Shown: in pieces, positions 1 through 8,079 of the stretch
How positions within the stretch are numbered: position 1 is the stretch's first letter
Layout of the letters: every line of letters begins with the position of its first letter
Assembly: GCF_041860085.1 (NCBI RefSeq)
Contig: NZ_CP124747.1
Coordinates: 1 to 64,000, forward strand
Direction: 5' to 3'
Source: Schlesneria sp. DSM 10557
GTDB lineage: Bacteria > Planctomycetota > Planctomycetia > Planctomycetales > Planctomycetaceae
Length of the DNA: 64,000 nt
Notes under the pieces: model-generated
The model's database searches: none
The model's input: the letters and a program-made list of their open reading frames with translations, nothing else
What the model was told of the DNA's origin: nothing
Program-made: the position numbers and the translations under genes

Positions 1-158
1 AACCCGTGTTCACGCAGCAAGCGATTGAGTTTGTCGTAAAACACATGTCCTGGACCGGTCGCCAGACGATCCGTCTCCAGCCAGAATTCCCGTTGACTCT
101 CTGATTCACGCTTCCCCAGCGACACCGCCAAATCCTCCAGATACCATCTTCTCAACAA
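1..158 (-). CDS. IS transposase, N-terminal fragment (runs off left edge)
   Basis: Reading the minus strand from a TTG at 158 (or 155) gives an open frame to the window edge. It contains LEDLAVSLGKRE, then WLETDRLATGPGH and FYDKLNRLLREHG. The last block resembles the N-terminus of IS1182/IS5-like transposases, where a 'GHPFYxxLNxxLxEHGF' segment precedes the DDE domain. Only about 50 residues are visible, so intactness cannot be judged. An end-like sequence lies just outside at 196-215. The start is uncertain: no ATG is present and a stop lies a few codons upstream of the TTG. Confidence 0.6.
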   Translation of the reverse strand, partial: MLRRWYLEDLAVSLGKRESESQREFWLETDRLATGPGHVFYDKLNRLLREHG

Positions 159-195
159 GGCCCGTTGAGTATATCAGGGATGTTGACTTTTGGGA

Positions 196-215
196 GTTTT
201 TCAACAGGCTGTTAA
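196..215. repeat. putative terminal inverted repeat of the left-edge insertion sequence
   Basis: GTTTTTCAACAGGCTGTTAA lies about 40 bp outside the start of the transposase fragment, where the IS end is expected. An almost identical copy is found alone at 12508-12526, which supports a mobile-element end. The opposite end is outside the window, so the inverted pairing cannot be tested. Confidence 0.5.
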
Positions 216-218
216 GAG

Positions 219-698
219 ATGTGGAGCCTTTGTATGTCTGTAAGTCCTGTTTCACGTGTCGAAGAGGACTTAACAGAATTCGGGCTGCATTATCCCGAGG
301 GGTCGAACGAAGAAGGTGTTCGTATCGGACAGCTATCCACCCCGGTAATCAGACCTCTGCGGCGAAGTCTTATCGGACTGGGCGATTCGAACGACTACGG
401 TTGTGATGATGCTCTAACGACGAACTTACAGCAAACACTGGCAAAGTCGAGTTATGGGTTGGCGAGGGTTCAATGTGTGGTCAGTCCTTCAGAGGTCCAT
501 CTTTTTGGAACCGTGAAGACCTATTTCGCCGTGCAGATGGCCATTCAACTCGCACGCGGCACTGCCGCAACACGCCGTATCAAACTCGACATCGACGTCG
601 TGCCCAAGTTGTATGAGATACACACCTGCCCCCCCACGGAAGGAAGGGCCGGGCTCCTTCCTTCCGTGGGGGGGGCAGAATTTCACAATGAAATCTGA
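219..698 (+). CDS. BON-domain-like protein, possibly 5'-truncated
   Basis: The frame gives 159 residues. Residues about 65-128 (DALTTNLQQTLAKSSY through GTAATRRIKLDIDV) fit a BON domain: a helix, then a beta strand with VVSPSEVHLFGTV, then a helix with MAIQLARG and a closing strand. BON domains usually bind phospholipid or act in envelope stress proteins. There is no signal peptide. The first ATG is only a few bases from the IS-like end, so the original 5' end may have been lost; a second in-frame ATG is at 234. The last 30 or so codons run through a perfect palindrome (626-678) and are low-complexity, so the native C-terminus was probably altered. Function is inferred from fold resemblance only. 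Confidence 0.5.
   Translation: MWSLCMSVSPVSRVEEDLTEFGLHYPEGSNEEGVRIGQLSTPVIRPLRRSLIGLGDSNDYGCDDALTTNLQQTLAKSSYGLARVQCVVSPSEVHLFGTVKTYFAVQMAIQLARGTAATRRIKLDIDVVPKLYEIHTCPPTEGRAGLLPSVGGAEFHNEI
626..678. repeat. long palindromic hairpin in the end of the BON gene
   Basis: CTGCCCCCCCACGGAAGG begins a left arm that is repeated inverted after an 8-base loop, with one extra G in the right arm, giving a stem of about 22 bp. There is no T-tract, so it is not a classical terminator. It lies inside the open frame at 219-698 and looks like an inserted repetitive palindrome. Confidence 0.75.
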
Positions 699-1059
699 CA
701 GTGATTTGAAACAGGACGTTGAGAATGACTTGAAGCAGGATTCGTCGGTCAATGAACCACACTTAGGGATCCCTGAGGCGAGGGTGACGGCTGCCGAAAG
801 TTGAGTTCCGTAACCCCTCAATCGTTGGCCTCGGAATTCGGAAACGCCGCACGCCATCGATACTGTGAACCTTTGACCGCAAATATTTGTTGATTGACGG
901 GGGCCAAAAATGTCAAACTTTGGCAAAGGTGAAACGAGAACGACTAAGTGCAACGTGGGATGCTGCAGCCACCTTGGTGGAACAGCAATCGTTTGTTTCC
1001 ATTAATGGCGATGGTCGCCACTGTGACTGTAACTGACGTTTTCCGAAGGAGGAATCACC
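699..1059. other. intergenic region upstream of hsp20
   Basis: No convincing coding frame is seen. The stretch should hold the hsp20 promoter, but I find no clear CIRCE element (inverted TTAGCACTC/GAGTGCTAA) or other named heat-shock operator. The hsp20 ribosome-binding site AAGGAGG is at about 1046-1053. Confidence 0.4.
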
Positions 1060-1554
1060 ATGACAACCGCTGTAACTGAAAAAAAGAATACGGATGTAAC
1101 GAAACCCACGACGGAATTGGCACGCGATCCATTGCAGGTATTCGGATTCCCGTCATTGAACCGGATGCGCCGGGAATTTGATGAACTGTTCAGCAAGTTC
1201 TTTAAGGACGTCCCGGCATTGTGGAATGCCGAACGCGGCGACGGACGATGGGCCTTCGACGTTGAAGATCAAGCCGATGCCTATGTGATCAAGGCGGAAG
1301 CGCCTGGTTTCGAGCCGAAGGACTTCAGCATCGACCTGCGTGGCAATCAGTTAGTCATGCAAGCCAAGCGATCCGAGGAAAAGAAGGAGAAAGGACAAGA
1401 ATCCTTCACGGCCACGGAGTTTTATCATTCAATGACCATCCCAGAGCACGTCGATGCGAAGAAAGTTGATGCATCGTACAAGCAAGGCATTCTGCAGGTC
1501 TCGTTGCCGAAAACGGCAGAAGGCAAGGGACGTAAGATTGAAGTGAAAGGGTGA
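1060..1554 (+). CDS. small heat shock protein, Hsp20/alpha-crystallin family
   Basis: This ATP-independent chaperone of 164 residues holds unfolding proteins in the cytoplasm. The N-terminal arm (residues 1-60) contains the typical RMRREFDELFSKFF segment. The alpha-crystallin domain covers about residues 63-155, opening with WAFDVEDQADAYVIKAEAPG and ending in the signature YKQGILQVSLPK. The C-terminal tail is short and basic, and a clear I-x-I/V motif is only weakly represented (KIEV). The start is fixed by AAGGAGG about 7 bases upstream. Length and domain order are normal for the family. The gene stands alone among mobile-element debris; a hairpin follows at 1582-1615. Confidence 0.95.
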   Translation: MTTAVTEKKNTDVTKPTTELARDPLQVFGFPSLNRMRREFDELFSKFFKDVPALWNAERGDGRWAFDVEDQADAYVIKAEAPGFEPKDFSIDLRGNQLVMQAKRSEEKKEKGQESFTATEFYHSMTIPEHVDAKKVDASYKQGILQVSLPKTAEGKGRKIEVKG

Positions 1555-1581
1555 TACTCAGGATGTCACCATCGCTAGGCC

Positions 1582-1615
1582 GGGGCGCTGAGGCACGTTC
1601 AGCCTTCAGTGCCCC
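1582..1615 (+). terminator. possible hairpin terminator after hsp20
   Basis: The arms GGGGCGCTGAGGC and GCCTTCAGTGCCCC pair around a short loop 28 bp after the hsp20 stop. There is no T-run, so intrinsic termination is plausible but not secure. Confidence 0.35.
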
Positions 1616-1796
1616 AGCATAGTGCCCATCACACGAGGTCAGAATGATGATTCACCCTGAGCTTGCCTGTTCAATCGGGTAGGCGCCCTTCACTCGTCCC
1701 CACATCAGGTCGAATACGAATCGGCCGAACCAATCGTTAGACGAAGTCTTCAAATTGCCTGAAACGTAAAAAATCGCTACGACTCCTCATCCATGG

Positions 1797-2343
1797 ATTC
1801 TCAGGTCAAGGACGTCAGAGCGATCATGAAGGATTATCCCGGCAGACTTCCGGGTGAGCAATCGAGGGTCATTGAAAACGGGCCATAGTGGGGCGACCGC
1901 CTGTGGACCGCAAAGTCATCCTGAATGCAATCCTCTACCTGAATCGAACCAGTTGCCAGTGGCGTTACATACCTCACGAATTCCCGCACTGGAAGGTGGT
2001 TGACACCGTTTCTGGCGCTGGAGTCGAGACGGAGTCTGGGATTCGATCCATTAAGCACTCTGCCGAAAGGTGCGTCAGGCCTCTGGCAAGAAGCCGACAC
2101 CGAGCCTGGCCATCATCGACATCCAGTCTCCGTACCGCTGAAGGAGGAGCGGAAAGAGGCTACGATGCAGAGATGAATGTCACTGGCAGCAAGCAGTACA
2201 TCGGTGTTGATTCGCTGGGGCCCATTTAGTGAGTCATTGTGCACGCGGCCTCCTGGCAAGATCAGGACGGAGCTTGCTAGCTTCTGTACAAGCTTCAGTC
2301 GTACGGTCGATTGCCGCGAATCTTTGCGGACAGCGCTTAGCGA
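1797..2343 (+). pseudogene. decayed IS5-type DDE transposase
   Basis: Pieces of an IS5-family transposase can be read across changing frames. GRPPVDRKVILNAILYLNRT and CQWRYIPHEFPHWKVV are the N-terminal helix-turn-helix block; KKPTPSLAIID with IQS is the block around the first catalytic Asp; GGAERGYDAEMNVTGSKQYI follows; then VHAASWQDQDGA, a stop, and LLYKLQSYGRLPRIFADSA, the region of the second Asp. The stretch between the HTH block and the first Asp is shortened, and at least two frame changes and an in-frame stop are present. The C-terminal catalytic Glu region is missing. This is a non-functional remnant. Confidence 0.8.
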
Positions 2344-2590
2344 CGAGATGACTACCAAATCGGGTCAAAGAGTCATTCAGTGATGTCATCGCGTCAGTTG
2401 GCGAAGTTGCTCAGCCACTTCAGGTGATCTTGATGCATCCCACCGTGAAGACTCAACAAAGAAGGAGTTGCTGGAGCAAATCTTTTGATCAGCACAGGTA
2501 TCCGCCATCAGGTCTTTCTTTGGTTTGGCTCCCTGGTTCATCGGCTGTGAAGAAGTTCTGTGACCTTGGGACGCTGGCGCGATCCAGGCA

Positions 2591-3046
2591 TTACTCCTTA
2601 AATCGAATTCGCCGACGGGCGTCTTTCCCGCTGTCGTGATGACCCTGAAACAGACAGCCCGCCAAGAATGATTCAAGACCGTTTTGCGGATAGGATTCCA
2701 CGGCTTCGCGTCGAAACTTCAACTCGAAATCGACTCGATCGCTGTGTTCAACCCTTCGACAAGTCCAGTCATCGGCGAACTCGCGACTCGCGATCATTTC
2801 GAACTGATCGACCAAGGTCGCTACGACGTTCCCGTGCTCGGTGAATTCGTCTTGTTTGTGCCACTGATGCTCGCTGAAGAAGTACACCCAGGCTTCAGTG
2901 AATTGTTGGTGGGGTCGAACAAATCGAAATTCAAATCCGCACGTACCGCCGCTCATCCCTTTGGCCAGAATGTTACAAATCTGATTTCGAGCTACATCGA
3001 CTTCGTCGATGCTCGCCGCAGCATTTTGTTCAAGCTTTTTAGACAT
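2591..3046 (-). CDS. hypothetical protein
   Basis: The minus-strand frame of 151 residues is not recognised as a known family. It starts MSKKLEQNAAASIDEVDVAR at 3046, preceded by a purine-rich GGGAGAGAGG-like ribosome-binding site; a longer frame to 3109 lacks this. The protein is soluble, mixed alpha/beta, rich in Glu, Phe and His, with no signal peptide or membrane segment. The central part (EFRFVRPHQQFTEAWVYFF) suggests beta strands. The basic tail (GKDARRRIRFKE) may be an accident of the end. It lies next to the IS5 remnant and another unknown short gene. Confidence 0.45.
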   Translation of the reverse strand: MSKKLEQNAAASIDEVDVARNQICNILAKGMSGGTCGFEFRFVRPHQQFTEAWVYFFSEHQWHKQDEFTEHGNVVATLVDQFEMIASREFADDWTCRRVEHSDRVDFELKFRREAVESYPQNGLESFLAGCLFQGHHDSGKDARRRIRFKE

Positions 3047-3219
3047 GTTCTTGCCTCTCTCCCTCGGCTGATTGTGATGGGACCAACTCGTCAGGAAGGC
3101 AGTAGCCACGATTCTCTGACCGCATCAATCCTGAGTTGAGGCCGGTCGCAGATGTTGTTCCGAGATCGGAAATATTTTCCAAGTCCAGCGGTAAGAGGAC
3201 TGTTTCACCCGATCGCGTG

Positions 3220-3522
3220 TCAGCATTCCAATATTGACGATACATGTGCGGATTGAGTCGACCAGTTTTCAACCACCTGGACGAACCTTCTCCAATCGGC
3301 CGTCGATTGTTGTTGCAGGGCTTCGACCGAGACAATGTGCGCGGCCACTTTCTTGCGACCAGCATCGGCCGCATTCCGCTGGGCCCGCGTTTCGTCCGCC
3401 ACGTTTTTCGTTACCACACCGGTTGCCGCCAGTTGAGAGACTCGCTGGAACCAAGACTGCGCGCGGACGAATTGCGATTCCTCGCACTCGTCCGACTCAG
3501 GGGCAGTGGAGAGCATGTCCAT
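3220..3522 (-). CDS. hypothetical helical protein, possibly a fragment
   Basis: The frame of 100 residues begins MDMLSTAPESDECEES. It is predicted almost wholly helical, with Ala-, Gln- and Arg-rich stretches (VADETRAQRNAADAGRKKVA; VEALQQQSTADWRRFVQVVE). Codons are strongly G/C-ending like the clear genes around, which supports real coding. There is no signal peptide and no recognisable domain. It may be a whole small protein or the remainder of a larger one. Confidence 0.35.
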   Translation of the reverse strand: MDMLSTAPESDECEESQFVRAQSWFQRVSQLAATGVVTKNVADETRAQRNAADAGRKKVAAHIVSVEALQQQSTADWRRFVQVVENWSTQSAHVSSILEC

Positions 3523-3608
3523 CGGACGGAGCGGACGATACGCGAAGAAGGAATGTGTGCGCTGTAGGCGGGGGAGACAGCAACGTGGGGATGGACGCGC
3601 GGGCGTGA

Positions 3609-4238
3609 TTAATCACGTGATTTATGGTGGTCTTTGAGATAGGTGTCGCGGATTTTGTGGAGTTCTTTCCAGATTTTGGCTTTTCTGGTTTGTGGTGAGA
3701 CGCAGGCGAACAGGTAGTTGCGCTCGCCACTGGTCCACGTTTGGATTTCGAGATTCAGCGTCTGGGGAGCGCGGGTGGCGAATGGTTCGACCCAGGTGAG
3801 TTTGCCCTGGTAGAGGTGTGTGCCAGACGGAAAGGATCCGTCCTGGTTCTTGTTGGCGTCCTGCTCCTCTTTCTCGAGGTCGAACGTGAACTTTTCCGGA
3901 TCGACGTCCGGGCGTGCGCCATTCAGAACGGCGGTGCACAGGCCGCGGTAATACTTCAGAAACTCGTCCTTGATCAGGTCGTCCTTCAGTTCCGGCGTCT
4001 TCTCGAGTTCGAATACGAACGCGTATGTAAAAAAGGTGTCCGAGGAGGCCTTCATCATGCCCGGAGCGAATCGGATGTGCTCATCCCCTTGGAGGGCCAT
4101 GTCGGGAGCGAAGCCGGGCGGGAGGGAAATCGTTTCGCCACCCCAGGAGTCCGGTGCAACCAGTTTGAACTCGGCCGATTCATCGGCAGCCAGCCATGTT
4201 CCGACCAGGACAATACTGAGCGCCAGGTAACGCAGCAT
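3609..4238 (-). CDS. secreted hypothetical protein
   Basis: The 209-residue protein starts with a Sec signal peptide (MLRYLALSIVLVGTWLAADES, cleavage near residue 18-22). The mature part contains WGGETISLPPGFAPDM and FAPGMMKASSDTFFTYAFVF, then a charged Asp/Glu/Lys stretch and beta-rich blocks (THLYQGKLTWVEPF, QTLNLEIQTW). It ends RDTYLKDHHKSRD. I do not recognise the family; the form is that of a small periplasmic or surface protein with one domain. The ribosome-binding site GAGGAG stands just upstream of the ATG at 4238. It is transcribed alone on the minus strand. Confidence 0.7.
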   Translation of the reverse strand: MLRYLALSIVLVGTWLAADESAEFKLVAPDSWGGETISLPPGFAPDMALQGDEHIRFAPGMMKASSDTFFTYAFVFELEKTPELKDDLIKDEFLKYYRGLCTAVLNGARPDVDPEKFTFDLEKEEQDANKNQDGSFPSGTHLYQGKLTWVEPFATRAPQTLNLEIQTWTSGERNYLFACVSPQTRKAKIWKELHKIRDTYLKDHHKSRD

Positions 4239-4406
4239 GGAAGACTCCTCGGGACGGGTTCGATCTCATCGACTCAGCGTGAGAATACGTGATCCCGGAT
4301 CTCATGTCATGTGCCGACTCGTTGCGGGAAGCACTACCCTCAAAGTGGGTCAGAAGGATTTTGTCCTTGGTGCTGCATTTTCCGGAGATGCGTCATTGAG
4401 GCGCAG

Positions 4407-5174
4407 TTATTCATTTAGCCCGTTCGAAAGCTCGGTCAGGTCGTGATAACCGATGATCTGGACGACATCCGAGAGTTCGTTGTTCAGGCGACGTAACTGG
4501 CCGAGGCTGACGCGACGTGCGTGATCATCATCTGCGCGAGCGGCAGCCAGTACAGAGACGGGGTGGTCGTCGGTGGTAAGTTCTGCACGCAGGTAGTATG
4601 CGTCACCCGCGTGGAGCATCCACTGCTTGTCCTGCCTGATCGCGACACCACAGTGGCCGGCAGTGTGGCCGAAGAGGGGGACCAGCAGGACCTCGCTCGA
4701 AAAACCGAGAGGAACGGATCGAGCAGAGAGCCCCCACCAGTCGTACTGGCTCTGCGAGATCGTTTGCCAGCGGGGAGAGTGTGCGAATTGAGTTGGGATA
4801 TACCGGAGTGACCCTGATTGCACATTCGCCAGCTCTTCTTCCGCGAGATGCACGGTGGCATGCGGAAAATCAGCAAGGCCCCCCGCATGGTCCGGGTCAC
4901 AATGCGTCAGAATAATGTGACGCACATCGTTGGGCGAGAACCCAAGTTTCTCCATGCGCCGCACTGCGGTGTCATGTTCGTTGAACTGAAATCCCGCCAT
5001 TTCGATCAACGGCTGGCCAAGTCGTTCGAGCGGACTTTGAACGTCGAGCAGTCCGATGCCCGTGTCAACCAGAGCCAGTCCGCGCGGGTCTTCCAGTAAC
5101 AGGCAGTGACAGACGACGGTCGGATAGTTGGGGACGAGGAGTGTTCCGCAATTGAGATGGTGAATTCGGATCAT
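4407..5174 (-). CDS. metallo-beta-lactamase-fold hydrolase (lactonase-like)
   Basis: The protein has the metallo-beta-lactamase fold. The zinc motif HxxxDH is in HIILTHCDPDHAGG, where the usual first His of HxHxDH is followed by Cys and Asp. Later ligands are in FGHTAGHCGVAI and HAGDAYYL. The N-terminus MIRIHHLNCGTLLVP matches proteins often annotated as N-acyl-homoserine-lactonase-like, which favours ATG 5174 over the GTG at 5183. The length of 255 residues is usual. Substrate cannot be told: lactones, glyoxalase-type thioesters and others share this fold. It lies directly after the Y1 transposase gene on the same strand. Confidence 0.85.
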   Translation of the reverse strand: MIRIHHLNCGTLLVPNYPTVVCHCLLLEDPRGLALVDTGIGLLDVQSPLERLGQPLIEMAGFQFNEHDTAVRRMEKLGFSPNDVRHIILTHCDPDHAGGLADFPHATVHLAEEELANVQSGSLRYIPTQFAHSPRWQTISQSQYDWWGLSARSVPLGFSSEVLLVPLFGHTAGHCGVAIRQDKQWMLHAGDAYYLRAELTTDDHPVSVLAAARADDDHARRVSLGQLRRLNNELSDVVQIIGYHDLTELSNGLNE

Positions 5175-5179
5175 CTGAC

Positions 5180-5914
5180 TCACTCAAAAGATGTTGTATA
5201 TGGCGCGAACTGGAAAAGGGGTCGGGTCTTTTTCTTTGGCCGTCCTCTTGGCCGTGTCGTAATTTCTGGCCGGGTCGTAGTTTCGAGACCAAGTCGAACG
5301 GCACTGCTTCTGGTCCAATTGTCATCACCAAAAGGCAAGCCGCGTTTGACACTGCGTCGAAGTGAATTCAGTTCTGCTTCAGTCTCAATCTTGTTCACCC
5401 AAGAACGCCAGTTTCGCGGCAACGCGGGATCATCGGGAATGGCCAGCCAACGGCGTTTGTCAGCATGATTTAGGCGAGCATACGCGGAACTCCATTGCCA
5501 GTCTTCTGCGAGTTCAATGAAATTTGCACGAACCGGGTTCCGCTCGACGTACCGCATGGCAGTTAGCAAGTGGCCGTCAGTCTGAATTGGAAACGATTTG
5601 AAACGTCCCTGATACAGACGCCCGGTGCCACTCGTCTTGTAGTGAGCGTGCCAACGCATGTTGTGCATCACTGTGAGGCGACGGAAAAACTCACTCACCT
5701 GATCGCTGGTTTCGGGCCGCACCACAAAGTGCCAGTGATTGGGCATTGCCACCATCGCATAAATCGGCAGAAGGACGATTTCCCACGTTTCTCCCACGAC
5801 ACGCATGAACGCAGCATAGTCTTTCGGCTTTTCACAAATCCTGAGCCGAGCCACTGCTCGATTCAGAACGTGGAAGACTCCACCTGCCGGACACATGTGT
5901 TTCGCGCGTGCCAT
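5180..5914 (-). CDS. REP-associated tyrosine transposase (RayT), Y1 family
   Basis: This is a single-copy IS200-like Y1 transposase of the RayT group, thought to act on palindromic REP sequences rather than on its own IS ends. The HUH motif is HWH in MVAMPNHWHFVVRPE, and the catalytic Tyr is in AMRYVERNPVRANF. A start at ATG 5914 (MARAKHMCPAGGVFHVLNRA) matches the family N-terminus. A longer frame to 6001 runs through the upstream palindrome and is unlikely. Inverted copies of one sequence bracket the gene, at 5213-5240 (inside the last codons, giving GRPKKKTRPLFQF) and at 5939-5967. This is the expected layout for a RayT with its cognate repeats. Confidence 0.9.
   Translation of the reverse strand: MARAKHMCPAGGVFHVLNRAVARLRICEKPKDYAAFMRVVGETWEIVLLPIYAMVAMPNHWHFVVRPETSDQVSEFFRRLTVMHNMRWHAHYKTSGTGRLYQGRFKSFPIQTDGHLLTAMRYVERNPVRANFIELAEDWQWSSAYARLNHADKRRWLAIPDDPALPRNWRSWVNKIETEAELNSLRRSVKRGLPFGDDNWTRSSAVRLGLETTTRPEITTRPRGRPKKKTRPLFQFAPYTTSFE
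5213..5240 (+). repeat. RayT-flanking repeat, copy 1
   Basis: It begins GAAAAGGGGTCGGGTCT and ends TTTCTTTGGC. It is the inverted partner of the copy at 5939-5967 and overlaps the 3' end of the RayT gene. Copies differ at one base (G/A in GGGTC[AG]GG) and by one indel. Confidence 0.85.
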
Positions 5915-5938
5915 CACAAAGGTCCAACAACGTGCGAC

Positions 5939-5967
5939 GCCAAAGAAAAGAGACCTGACCCCTTTTC
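5939..5967 (-). repeat. RayT-flanking repeat, copy 2 (inverted)
   Basis: Read on the minus strand it begins GAAAAGGGGTCAGGTCT and ends TTTCTTTGGC, matching copy 1 in opposite orientation. It lies about 25 bp upstream of the RayT start. Confidence 0.85.
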
Positions 5968-6096
5968 TTTTCGACCTGCTCTTTGAGTAACGCAACATCA
6001 TCCATGATGCAGAAAATTTACCGAATCCCGGCAGCTTGAGAAGCCCAAAATGGCTTAACAGTTACCGTCGAACAGCACATAATCGCGCACAGGGAA

Positions 6097-7938
6097 TTAG
6101 CGACTCGCGATTGGGCTTTTCCTGACGGTTATCACAATAGTATTAGCCACAATGTCACCCAGACGTTGTGACCTCGGCGTGAGGAACATCACGAGTAATG
6201 CAGGCCACCACATCGTCAACATAAACGTATCAACCGGCAATAACACCTCCCGCAATACGAGCCGACCGAACTCGCACCGACGAAGAGTTGGCCTTACAAT
6301 CCTAATTCCGCAAAGCTTCTTCCCAATTGATTGTCCGTATCTGCCCATCATGATGAGTTGACACATACTAAGAAAAAGTACAACCGTCACCATTCGCCAC
6401 TCCACCTGTACTTCGAACAACAGTGCCAGCACTTTCACCGACGCGTCCTTCATTTCATCAATGACCGTAAAATGAAAAATATCAAAAACACTTTGGATCG
6501 AACTAACGAACCGCTGACACTCCCTAGCAAAGAGAAGCCACCAACCAATGAAATCAGGATGATATGCAACTGCGCCAACTGCAAAAGGCAACATCAAGCC
6601 TAGGTCAATCGCCCGCGCTATACCCCGCTGGACAATGCAAGGTGCCATGGCGTTCCGGTCCGCATCGCGACGAATTCGCCGCATTTGTGTGAATTGATCG
6701 ATCCAAGCAACTGCCATGAGCGGGAGCAATGGAGCGCAGAATGCCAGTAGTACAAAACAACCGATATCCTGGAGTAGCCATCTCACCTTCGGACTTCCCC
6801 TCTGGCCGACAAGCTTAGGCTGTCCGTCGGTTACTTTGAAGACATGCAATCGTCCGTCTATGCCGTTTAGAGCAGCTGCTAGGGCAGTGCCATCGGAATC
6901 GGGTATGATGTGCATACAACCACCATTCTCGCCATACTGAAACGAGAGCTGCTCGTCTTGGAGCCATCGAATCGGACACAGAAATGCCTGTGTATAAACT
7001 CTACCGCTATTCAAGTAACGGCGATACATAAACCTAAAGGATTCCGATTCAGTCGACTCGATCTCCAAGCTGCAGGGCTGGTCGCTCTTGAACCAGTACG
7101 CAAGTGGTACCCTTGAAAACTCTTCAGAGTCATCGTCTATCGGTATGTAGTTCCACCCCCCCGGCATTTCGCCTTCGCCCAATATCTCATCATTATTCTC
7201 TGGCTTTCGACCGACATCTTTCTCATCGATCGGTCGCAGATCTCTTTGATAGTAGAGGCCATCTATGGCGGCCTGAAACCAAAAACTGTGCTCCCCCTGC
7301 ATTCCGATATATGTATCATTTCCCACCCGAAATGCAGGTGACTCGATAACCCGACCTGTATCCCGCCAGTGAGGATCGATGTACTGAACCACTGCTCGAT
7401 GCGAATAAACGCCTTTCCGCTTTGCACGTCTAAGAATCGCCCAAGCAGTCCCTTCACACACAAATGGCGATGTCCCTTTGGCGACATCCGGCAAAAGCCA
7501 TAACTTGCCCCCACCGTAAACAGCATAACGAACGCCGTCTGGTCCTTTGGAGGTAGAGATGGCCCCGCTATTCAAGTCAACGTCGACAAGTTCAGTTGGC
7601 CACGCAGAAGTGGGCGTCACGGTGCCCAAATGCTCTCGCACCAACAACAGGAGACGTTGGTCTCCTGTCTTCACTCCGGAAACCGTCACTCTCTGCTGGC
7701 GAGTCAAGTTCGACAACTCAATCAAAGTCTCAAAGCGAAGGGGAGATCGCCAGTCTCGCTTCGTGTGCGATCGTTCCCCAGAGGGCTTAAAGAGGCTGTA
7801 AGACCAGTAAGGAAGGCAAACCTGAGTCGCTGTCGAGAGCAACACAATGCTGATGATACCATATAATCCGCGAGTCCTAATGGGTGTCCATCCCTTGTTG
7901 CACATACTACAGCTCCCTCTGCTTTTCACCTTCAACAT
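6097..7938 (-). CDS. RDD-family integral membrane protein with large extracytoplasmic domain
   Basis: The protein has about 613 residues. An N-terminal membrane segment (GLYGIISIVLLSTATQVCLP) is followed by an extracytoplasmic region of about 350 residues with beta-propeller-like repeats (VDLNSGAISTSKGPDGVRYA; DSDGTALAAALNGIDGRLHV). A membrane segment near residue 400 leads to a C-terminal RDD domain with RGIARAIDLGLMLPF and the family-typical GQSIGKKLCGIRIV. RDD proteins are poorly defined; some relate to ion transport. The first ATG is at 7968, but 7938 (MLKVKSRGSC) is an equally good start. This patch is visibly richer in A+T than its surroundings, hinting at transfer. Confidence 0.75.
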   Translation of the reverse strand: MLKVKSRGSCSMCNKGWTPIRTRGLYGIISIVLLSTATQVCLPYWSYSLFKPSGERSHTKRDWRSPLRFETLIELSNLTRQQRVTVSGVKTGDQRLLLLVREHLGTVTPTSAWPTELVDVDLNSGAISTSKGPDGVRYAVYGGGKLWLLPDVAKGTSPFVCEGTAWAILRRAKRKGVYSHRAVVQYIDPHWRDTGRVIESPAFRVGNDTYIGMQGEHSFWFQAAIDGLYYQRDLRPIDEKDVGRKPENNDEILGEGEMPGGWNYIPIDDDSEEFSRVPLAYWFKSDQPCSLEIESTESESFRFMYRRYLNSGRVYTQAFLCPIRWLQDEQLSFQYGENGGCMHIIPDSDGTALAAALNGIDGRLHVFKVTDGQPKLVGQRGSPKVRWLLQDIGCFVLLAFCAPLLPLMAVAWIDQFTQMRRIRRDADRNAMAPCIVQRGIARAIDLGLMLPFAVGAVAYHPDFIGWWLLFARECQRFVSSIQSVFDIFHFTVIDEMKDASVKVLALLFEVQVEWRMVTVVLFLSMCQLIMMGRYGQSIGKKLCGIRIVRPTLRRCEFGRLVLREVLLPVDTFMLTMWWPALLVMFLTPRSQRLGDIVANTIVITVRKSPIASR

Positions 7939-8079
7939 AGCCCATTCTGCTAGCTTTTGTGATCTCATTGCCGCAAGAATCGCTGCGCCAATCGATCTCC
8001 ACTGTCGAGACCCATGGAGCAGGGGCTACCGGAAGATTGGGTACTAACGGGAACACAGCATTTTCAGTTGTGCGTGGTA

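Noticed and set aside
699-1059. CIRCE operator before hsp20
   Set aside because: No inverted TTAGCACTC-type repeat was found in the upstream region.
2386-2676. Minus-strand frame of 96 codons
   Set aside because: It overlaps the 3' end of the better-supported hypothetical gene in another frame and has no conserved content or ribosome-binding site.
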